Shown one piece after another: positions 40,160 to 44,980 of a stretch of DNA of 44,980 nt. The DNA comes from Streptosporangiaceae bacterium (GTDB taxonomy: Bacteria; Actinomycetota; Actinomycetes; Streptosporangiales; Streptosporangiaceae). Each line of letters begins with the position of its first letter. Within the stretch, counting starts at the first letter, position 1. Made by a program: the position numbers and the translations under genes. The notes under the pieces were generated by a model, which saw only the letters and a list, made by a program, of their open reading frames with translations, had not been told where the DNA came from and did no database searches. Location: the NCBI GenBank assembly GCA_030040155.1, contig JASHUG010000232.1:1-44980 (forward strand), written 5' to 3'.

Positions 40160-41533
40160 ATGACCGTCAGCGTCTTCGAACTGTTCAAGATCGGGATCGG
40201 CCCGTCCAGCTCACACACGGTGGGCCCGATGCGGGCCGCCGTCATGTTCGGCCGTTCGCTGGACGCTGACGGACTGCTGCCGAAGGTGGCGCGGGTCAAG
40301 GTCGAGCTGTTCGGCTCGCTGGGCGCGACCGGCCACGGCCACGGTAGCGTCAAGGCGGTCGTCCTTGGCCTCGCGGGCGAGGAGCCGGAAACCGTCGACC
40401 CGGCCGCGGCTGACCCGCTGGTCGCGTTGGTCCGCGATTCTGGCCGGCTGGCGCTGCTCGGCCGCGCGCCGATCGACATCGACCTCCAGGGCGATGTGAT
40501 CCTGCACCGCCGCAAGCGGCTTGAGTTCCATTCCAACGGCATGCGGTTTGCCGCACTCGACGCATCCGGGGCCGAACTCAGCGCGCATACGTACTACTCG
40601 GTGGGCGGCGGGTTCGTACTGGGCGAGGACGAGGTCGGCCGGCCGACCCTGATCGCCGATCACACCGCCGTTCCCTATCCGTTCGCGAGCGGAGCGGAAC
40701 TGCTCGCGCACACGGACAGGACGGGCCAGGCGGTGAGCCAGATCATGCTTGCCAACGAGCTTGTCCGCCGGGACAAGGCCGACGTCGATGCGGGCCTGTT
40801 GCGGATTTGGGCGGTCATGCAGGAGTGCGTGCAGCGAGGTTGCGAGGTCGAGGGTGTGCTGCCAGGGGGCCTCAGAGTACGACGGCGTGCACGCGCACTC
40901 CGCGAGACGCTGGAGCGGACCGGCGACGCCACCGACCCGCTGCATGCGATGGAGTGGGTCACGCTCTGCGCGCTGGCGGTGAACGAGGAGAACGCGGCGG
41001 GCGGCCGGGTGGTCACCGCGCCGACCAACGGTGCGGCCGGGATCATCCCGGCGGTGCTGCACTATTACACGCGGTTCGTGCCGGGGGCCGACTCGGCCGG
41101 GGTGATCAGGTTCCTGCTGACCGCCGGTGCGATCGGCGTTCTGCTGAAAGAGAACGCGTCGATCTCCGGGGCGGAGGTCGGCTGCCAGGGTGAGGTGGGG
41201 TCGGCCTGCTCCATGGCCGCGGCCGGGCTGGCCGAGGTGCTGGGCGGCACGCCCGAGCAGGTGGAGAACGCGGCCGAGATCGGCGTCGAGCACAACCTCG
41301 GGCTGACGTGCGACCCGGTCGGCGGGCTCGTGCAGATCCCGTGCATCGAGCGGAACGCGATCGGCGCCGTGAAGGCCGTCACCGCGGCGCGGATGGCGGT
41401 CCGCGGGGACGGCCAGCACAAGGTGTCGCTGGACAAGGCAATTAAGACCATGCGCGAGACCGGCGCCGACATGAAGATTAAGTACAAGGAGACCGCGCGG
41501 GGCGGGCTGGCGGTGAACGTCATCGAGTGCTGA
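40160..41533 (+). CDS. sdaA: L-serine ammonia-lyase, single-chain Fe-S type
   Basis: A 457-residue enzyme that deaminates L-serine to pyruvate and ammonia. The N-terminal beta domain starts [20 protein letters not shown] (residues 4-23), the standard SdaA opening, with [13 protein letters not shown] after it. The catalytic alpha domain has [18 protein letters not shown], and the cluster cysteines fall at about C342 ([11 protein letters not shown]), C384 (GLTCDPVGG) and C395 (QIPCIERNA), holding a [4Fe-4S] cluster; the usual C-terminal tail VNVIEC is present. GAGGAGG precedes the ATG. It closes the route from glycine/serine to pyruvate in this operon. The enzyme is oxygen-sensitive. Confidence 0.95.
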   Translation: MTVSVFELFKIGIGPSSSHTVGPMRAAVMFGRSLDADGLLPKVARVKVELFGSLGATGHGHGSVKAVVLGLAGEEPETVDPAAADPLVALVRDSGRLALLGRAPIDIDLQGDVILHRRKRLEFHSNGMRFAALDASGAELSAHTYYSVGGGFVLGEDEVGRPTLIADHTAVPYPFASGAELLAHTDRTGQAVSQIMLANELVRRDKADVDAGLLRIWAVMQECVQRGCEVEGVLPGGLRVRRRARALRETLERTGDATDPLHAMEWVTLCALAVNEENAAGGRVVTAPTNGAAGIIPAVLHYYTRFVPGADSAGVIRFLLTAGAIGVLLKENASISGAEVGCQGEVGSACSMAAAGLAEVLGGTPEQVENAAEIGVEHNLGLTCDPVGGLVQIPCIERNAIGAVKAVTAARMAVRGDGQHKVSLDKAIKTMRETGADMKIKYKETARGGLAVNVIEC

Positions 41534-41542
41534 GGAGGAGCT

Positions 41543-42133
41543 GTGGACATCACTCAGCTGATCCTGGATGACCACCATGAGCAGCGGCGGCTATTCGCGA
41601 TCCTCGAGCAGATCGCTGCGGCCGACGCCGCCACGCTGAGCGTGGTGTGGGAACGGCTGGCTGCCTTTCTCGAAGTGCACGCGGCGGCCGAGGAGGAGAT
41701 CTTCTATCCGGAGCTGCTGCGGGCCGGGCAGCGGGCGGGGCGCATCGGCACGTCGGAGGAGGAGACCCTCGACGCGATCCGCGACCATAACGATATCCGC
41801 GACACGATCGCGGCGGTCGCGGGCCACGTGGCCGGGAGCGCAGGCTGGTTTGACGCGGTCGCGGCCGTGAACGTGGCCAATGGCGACCACATGGCCGAGG
41901 AGGAGCGCGAGGGCCTTACCGACTTCCGCCGCGAGGTGAGCCTGCAGGAGCGGCATAACCTCGCGGTGGCGTTCGCCGCGTTCGAGGCGCGGCACCATGC
42001 CGGGGTCAGGCCGGTGGACAAGGACCCGGAAGAGTACGTGCTCCAGGCCGAGCAGGGGGGTGGCCGCGAGCCGTTGTCCGGCCGCGAAGAGACGTCAGGC
42101 TCGCTGGGCATCGGCAGCCTGCGCGAGCCGTAA
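41543..42133 (+). CDS. Hemerythrin HHE domain protein
   Basis: A 196-residue protein with a four-helix hemerythrin-like cation-binding domain. Candidate diiron ligands are H11/H12 (LILDDHHEQRR), H46 and E50 (AFLEVHAAAEEEIFY), H82 (IRDHNDIRD) and H116/E120 (NGDHMAEEER). The last 45 residues are a disordered tail rich in Gly, Glu and Ser. Such proteins bind oxygen, sense it or protect Fe-S clusters. The GTG start at 41543 follows GAGGAGG nine bases after the serine dehydratase stop, so it is probably in the same operon and may buffer oxygen for the Fe-S enzyme; that link is inference. Confidence 0.88.
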   Translation: MDITQLILDDHHEQRRLFAILEQIAAADAATLSVVWERLAAFLEVHAAAEEEIFYPELLRAGQRAGRIGTSEEETLDAIRDHNDIRDTIAAVAGHVAGSAGWFDAVAAVNVANGDHMAEEEREGLTDFRREVSLQERHNLAVAFAAFEARHHAGVRPVDKDPEEYVLQAEQGGGREPLSGREETSGSLGIGSLREP

Positions 42134-42162
42134 CGACCGCGCTAACCGGGTCCACGGAATAC

Positions 42163-42182
42163 GCGCGGCGGGCTGACCGCGC
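42163..42182. terminator. Short GC hairpin between convergent genes
   Basis: GCGCGG (42163-42168), an 8-base loop, CCGCGC (42177-42182). It lies about 30 bases past the hemerythrin gene and 15 bases before the convergent GT2 stop. No T-run. Confidence 0.4.
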
Positions 42183-42196
42183 CGGACAGCGGGCGG

Positions 42197-43072
42197 CTAG
42201 CGCGCAGCGGTGTCGGCGCCCGGATGCTGCTGCAGGATCGTCGCCTGTGTCTGCCCGGATGCGCGCCGTTCCCGCATGTACGTCTTGGCGATGACACGGG
42301 CATAGCGAAGCCCGTAGGCCAGGTTGCGGCCTTTTTTGCTCTCGCCCGACATGCGCTGGCGCATAACCGTGGGCACCTCGGCGACGCGGTAACCCTGCAG
42401 CAGCGCGCCGATGAGCAACTCCGAGGTCTGGTACTGCGGCTGGGTCTGGGTGACCGTGCCGGTGAGCTCCGCTCGCATCAGGCGCAGCCCACTGGAGGTA
42501 TCGGTGATCCGGCAGCTCGTCAGCATGCTGATCGTCCGGGCGAAGAACTTCACGCCGAGATTGCGGAACGCGTCGGTGTTCTCGGTCTGGCCGAGCTCGC
42601 GCGACCCGATGACGAAGTCGGCCTTGTCAGCCTCGACAATCTCGACCATGCCCGGCAGGTCGGCGGGGTCCCACTGACCGTCTCCGTCGAGGGTGGCGAT
42701 ATAGCGCGCGCCGCCCTCACGCGCGATCCGGTAGCCGAGCCGGAGCGCGACCCCGTGTCCCCGGTTGGCCGACAGCGTGCAGGTCAGGGCGCCGTGCCGT
42801 TGCGCCACCTCGGTCGTGCTGTCCGTGCTGCCGTCGTCGATGACGAGCAGGGACACCGGGACGTCGGAGATCTGCTCGGGCACCTCGTCCAGGACCGCGC
42901 CGATGTTGGCCGACTCATTGAAGGCCGCGATTACGACGACCAGAGGCTGCAGCTTGAGGTCGGGGTAGCTGCCCTGGAAGACCGTGAGCGCTGCTCCGGT
43001 GATGCGCGCGGTATCCGGTGCCTCCCGCAGCCCGTGGTAAGTCACGTCTGCTGGCTTCTCGCGCCTCGACAT
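42197..43072 (-). CDS. GT2 glycosyltransferase (DPM1/DPGS-like)
   Basis: A 291-residue GT-A enzyme without membrane helices. It has LVVVIAAFNESANIGAVLDE (about residues 44-63), VIDDGSTDSTTEV, ANRGHGVALRLGYRIA and IATLDGDGQWDPADLPGMVE with the D-x-D metal motif. DTSSGLRLMRAEL and RQRMSGESKKGRNLAYGLRY are typical of polyprenyl-phosphate mannose/glucose synthases. It differs from the GT2 at 20540, which has C-terminal membrane anchors. It is encoded alone and convergent with the hemerythrin gene. Its role is likely general glycan or lipid-linked sugar synthesis. Confidence 0.87.
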   Translation of the reverse strand: MSRREKPADVTYHGLREAPDTARITGAALTVFQGSYPDLKLQPLVVVIAAFNESANIGAVLDEVPEQISDVPVSLLVIDDGSTDSTTEVAQRHGALTCTLSANRGHGVALRLGYRIAREGGARYIATLDGDGQWDPADLPGMVEIVEADKADFVIGSRELGQTENTDAFRNLGVKFFARTISMLTSCRITDTSSGLRLMRAELTGTVTQTQPQYQTSELLIGALLQGYRVAEVPTVMRQRMSGESKKGRNLAYGLRYARVIAKTYMRERRASGQTQATILQQHPGADTAAR

Positions 43073-43635
43073 CAGCGGTAGTCTCCCGATCCGGCCTAAC
43101 AGTTATGACGGTCCACAATAGCCGCAAACTTGGACTCGCCGACATCATTCACGGGTTTGATACAGGGCCGCGCACCCCGTGCAGTTACTGACGGTACCGT
43201 CCCTCGCGTGCCTTCGTGGGCCATCTTGATCCTCTGGGTGTCGGGTGTACCCGGCATGCGGCCGGTCATGCCGCCAGCCCACTTGGCCCACTCGACCTGC
43301 GAATTGCCTGCTGAGCATGGTATTCCGGGGTCCGGCCAGGCCCAGTACGACCCCCGCGAGGCAGTCCAGTCAGCCATCCTTCGGATCTGCTGAAGAGTCG
43401 GTAACGACTTGGCATCCCGGAATCCCTATCTGTACCTATGCGAATGCTGTCCTTATCGGCCGTCGGCCAGGGCGCGCGGGAAGGGCGGATAGCCCGCAGG
43501 CCGTCCCGGCCAGGCCAGGAGGGCCACGATCGCGGACGTCGGTATTTGCCGGTAAGCTTAGTCAGCCCCGGGACTAGGGCAGGGTTCCGAATCGGCGCTG
43601 TGCCGCAAATCCGGACCGAGCCTGGCGGGTCAGGC
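43073..43635. other. Intergenic region before tRNA-Met
   Basis: About 560 bases without a convincing gene; open frames here have no ribosome site or recognisable product. TAAGCT at 43553-43558 could be a -10 for the tRNA-rpmG transcript, but its -35 is poor. Short GGCATGC-type inverted sequence occurs around 43250-43275. Nothing else stands out. Confidence 0.35.
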
Positions 43636-43712
43636 GGCGGAGTAGCTCAGTCAGGCAGAGCAAGCGGCTCATAATCGCTGTGTCGCCGGTTCAAGTCCGG
43701 CCTCCGCTACCA
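43636..43712 (+). tRNA. tRNA-Met (CAU), elongator type
   Basis: A full cloverleaf can be folded. The acceptor stem is GGCGGAG with CUCCGCU (a G-U first pair), the D stem GCUC with GAGC, the anticodon stem AGCGG with UCGCU around loop CUCAUAA, and the T stem GCCGG with CCGGC around UUCAAGU. The CCA end is encoded (43710-43712). The anticodon is CAU. The initiator marks (three G-C pairs at the foot of the anticodon stem, a mismatch at position 1-72) are absent, so it is an elongator tRNA-Met. A tRNA-Ile with modified CAU cannot be fully excluded. Confidence 0.93.
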
Positions 43713-43777
43713 CCTTGCTCCACCCGGCACCGCCTCAAGGCGGCACCGATGTTAAGTCGAGAGAAGGGCATGCCACC

Positions 43778-43942
43778 GTGGCTGCGACCGACATCAGGCC
43801 TAAGATCACTTTGGCTTGCCAGGAGTGCAAGCACCGCAACTACATCACGCGCAAGAACCGGCGGAATGACCCGGACCGGCTTGAGCTGAGCAAGTACTGC
43901 CCGTTCTGCCGTAAGCACCAGCCGCACCGCGAGACGCGCTAG
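43778..43942 (+). CDS. rpmG: 50S ribosomal protein L33, zinc-binding type
   Basis: A 54-residue ribosomal protein of the large subunit. [20 protein letters not shown] with one Cys pair and [14 protein letters not shown] with the second form the four-cysteine zinc site, so this is the zinc-containing (C+) paralogue. The start is a GTG at 43778, which gives the usual L33 length; earlier in-frame codons run back toward the tRNA and are not coding. It lies 65 bases after tRNA-Met and just before hadA, an arrangement well known in actinobacteria. Confidence 0.95.
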   Translation: MAATDIRPKITLACQECKHRNYITRKNRRNDPDRLELSKYCPFCRKHQPHRETR

Positions 43943-43972
43943 CCGCAATTTCTGGTTCGGGCGCGAGCCCTG

Positions 43973-43991
43973 ACCCGGCCGCGCGCCGGGT
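43973..43991 (+). terminator. Hairpin between rpmG and hadA
   Basis: ACCCGGC (43973-43979), a 5-base loop, GCCGGGT (43985-43991). It has no T-run and lies 20 bases before the hadA ATG. It could tune read-through from rpmG or be an mRNA structure. Confidence 0.4.
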
Positions 43992-44010
43992 TCCGAAGGC
44001 TTGGAGTGGC

Positions 44011-44457
44011 ATGGCAATTAACCGGGAATATGTCGGGCGCACGTTCCCCGAGTCGGAACCATACGAGGTCTCCCGCGTCAAGATCGCCGAATTCGCCACA
44101 GCGATTGGCGACCCGAACCCGTTGTACCGGGATAAGGCGGCCGCTCAGGCGGCCGGGCACGCGGATGTGATCGCGCCGCCGACCTTCGCGATCGTAGTCA
44201 GCATGGCGAGCTCGGCCGTCGCGGTGGCCGATCCTGGCCTCGGGCTGAATTACGCCATGGTCGTGCACGGCGAGCAGCGATTCGAGTACACCCGGCCGAT
44301 CGTCGCCGGGGACGTGCTGACGGCACAGCCGACCATCTCCGAGATCCGTGATGCCGGCCGTAACGTCATGCTGACCACGAGCACCCAGATCCGGACGGTC
44401 CAGGGCGAGCTCGTGTGCACGGCCGTGGGCACGCTGGTCGAGCGGGGCGTCGGCTAG
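44011..44457 (+). CDS. hadA: (3R)-hydroxyacyl-ACP dehydratase subunit HadA
   Basis: A 148-residue hot-dog-fold protein of the HadA/UPF0336 family. It starts MAINREYVGRTFPESEPYEV, then KIAEFATAIGDPNPLYRDKA, then VIAPPTFAIVVSMASS, and later VVHGEQRFEYTRPIVAGDVL, all typical of the non-catalytic, substrate-binding partner of HadB. In mycobacteria the HadAB dimer dehydrates hydroxyacyl-ACP in fatty-acid (FAS-II) elongation. Non-mycobacterial actinomycetes keep the same gene order after rpmG. The downstream hadB gene begins 33 bases later, so the two are co-expressed. Whether this organism makes mycolates cannot be told from these two genes. Confidence 0.92.
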   Translation: MAINREYVGRTFPESEPYEVSRVKIAEFATAIGDPNPLYRDKAAAQAAGHADVIAPPTFAIVVSMASSAVAVADPGLGLNYAMVVHGEQRFEYTRPIVAGDVLTAQPTISEIRDAGRNVMLTTSTQIRTVQGELVCTAVGTLVERGVG

Positions 44458-44490
44458 CCGTCGCGGGCCCTGGGCAGAGAGGATCGCGCC

Positions 44491-44919
44491 GTGAGCGAGC
44501 AGGTTACCTACGACGAGGTCGACGTCGGCGTCGAGCTGCCCGAGGTGAGCTATCCAGTCACCAGGCTGAGTCTGGTTAGGTACTGCGGCGCCTCCGGTGA
44601 CTTCAACTTCATTCACTGGAACGAGCGCATTGCCAAGTCGGTCGGGCTGCCCGATGTAATCGCGCATGGCATGTTCACGATGGCCCAGGCGGGCCGGTAC
44701 GTCTGCGACTGGGCCGGACCTCGGGCGATCGTTACCGAATTCGGCGTCCGCTTCTCCGCGATGGTGGTCGTCCCTGACGACGACAAGGGAGCCACGATCG
44801 AGGTGAGCGGGCAAGTGACGGACAAGCTCGACGGCAACCTCGTCGCCCTTGCCCTCACCGCGCGGTCGGCCGGCGCCAAGGTCTTGACCAGGGCCACGGC
44901 GGTAGTCCGGCTGCCCTGA
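44491..44919 (+). CDS. hadB: (3R)-hydroxyacyl-ACP dehydratase subunit HadB
   Basis: A 142-residue MaoC/hydratase-2 protein, the catalytic partner of HadA. The active-site loop is RYCGASGDFNFIHWNERIAK (about residues 30-49), with Asp37 and His42 in the D-x-N-x-x-H arrangement. The usual N-P-I-H reads N-F-I-H here. VIAHGMFTMAQAGRYVCDWA is the following conserved hot-dog helix. GAGAGGA precedes the GTG start. A hadC-like third subunit is not seen after it within the window. A hairpin at 44952 could end the transcript. Confidence 0.93.
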   Translation: MSEQVTYDEVDVGVELPEVSYPVTRLSLVRYCGASGDFNFIHWNERIAKSVGLPDVIAHGMFTMAQAGRYVCDWAGPRAIVTEFGVRFSAMVVVPDDDKGATIEVSGQVTDKLDGNLVALALTARSAGAKVLTRATAVVRLP

Positions 44920-44951
44920 GCCTGCGGGCCAGTGGCAGGCCGGCGAGGGGC

Positions 44952-44973
44952 CTCGGGGGGTAGTCCCCCCGAG
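44952..44973 (+). terminator. Hairpin after hadB
   Basis: CTCGGGGGG (44952-44960), loop TAGT, CCCCCCGAG (44965-44973): a perfect 9-bp stem 33 bases past the hadB stop. Any T-run would lie near or beyond the window edge, so termination is probable but not proven. Confidence 0.6.
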
Positions 44974-44980
44974 CCAGCAC

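Noticed and set aside
40211-41578. Long minus-strand frame over the serine dehydratase gene
   Set aside because: The plus strand encodes a complete SdaA with its Fe-S cysteines; the antisense product matches nothing and is a composition artefact.
43560-43635. Possible cobalamin-riboswitch-like string before tRNA-Met
   Set aside because: A few bases resemble the conserved core, but the B12-box and paired elements cannot be completed and the downstream genes are unrelated to cobalamin.
43636-43712. tRNA with CAU anticodon as initiator tRNA-fMet
   Set aside because: The three G-C pairs at the base of the anticodon stem and the 1-72 mismatch of initiators are absent.

Overview
The window is about 45 kb of GC-rich DNA that reads as a chromosomal segment of an actinomycete. 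The evidence is strong G/C bias at third codon positions, an Lsr2 nucleoid protein, an F420-type LLM oxidoreductase, DrrAB-type exporters, and the conserved block tRNA-Met, rpmG, hadA, hadB at the right edge. The species cannot be named from sequence alone. A soil-living member of a Streptosporangiales- or Frankiales-like lineage is my inference. No phage, integrase, insertion sequence or CRISPR array is visible.

Layout: 0.3-1.2 kb holds a membrane-anchored orphan. At 1.2-4.5 kb there is a minus-strand cassette with a ribbon-helix-helix regulator, a DUF4097 protein and a DrrAB-like ABC exporter, behind a promoter packed with TGACGCCAT operators. At 4.8-9.1 kb are Lsr2, a DUF2461 protein and a GntR(YtrA)/ATPase/permease operon with an apparently leaderless, self-overlapping operator. 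At 9.2-18 kb is a mixture of single genes: GNATs, a monooxygenase-like protein, a TetR/MFS pair, a cytidylate-kinase-like protein, an LLM oxidoreductase, an ATP-dependent DNA ligase, a PRC-barrel protein and a PEP-mutase/isocitrate-lyase family enzyme.

At 18.3-24.5 kb is a glycan-assembly island: a GT-C-like multispanning protein, a polyprenyl-phosphate GT2, a methyltransferase, a GT4 enzyme and an LPG-synthase-TM/flippase-like protein. At 24.5-28 kb are two small DUF202 membrane proteins and a TetR gene divergent from a second DrrAB exporter. Three 15-bp operators with exact 21-bp phasing lie between them. At 28.4-33.2 kb are a GT4 enzyme, a glycogen-debranching-type glucosidase and a secreted parallel beta-helix protein.

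At 33.5-42.1 kb is the most coherent metabolic locus. It has an EthD-like protein, a HutC-type GntR regulator and an APC permease, divergent from a choline/ethanolamine-kinase-like protein, a dimethylglycine/sarcosine-type oxidase and a single-chain Fe-S L-serine dehydratase, followed by a hemerythrin protein. The divergent promoter region has two copies of CTGTCYAGACC, each over the -35 of one promoter. I infer a regulon for uptake and breakdown of a methylated amine or amino alcohol to glycine, serine and pyruvate. At 42.2-45 kb are a second GT2 and the housekeeping block tRNA-Met, rpmG, hadA, hadB.

A feature running through the window is that several genes lacking a Shine-Dalgarno sequence have a -10 hexamer ending exactly six bases before the start codon, which suggests leaderless transcripts.
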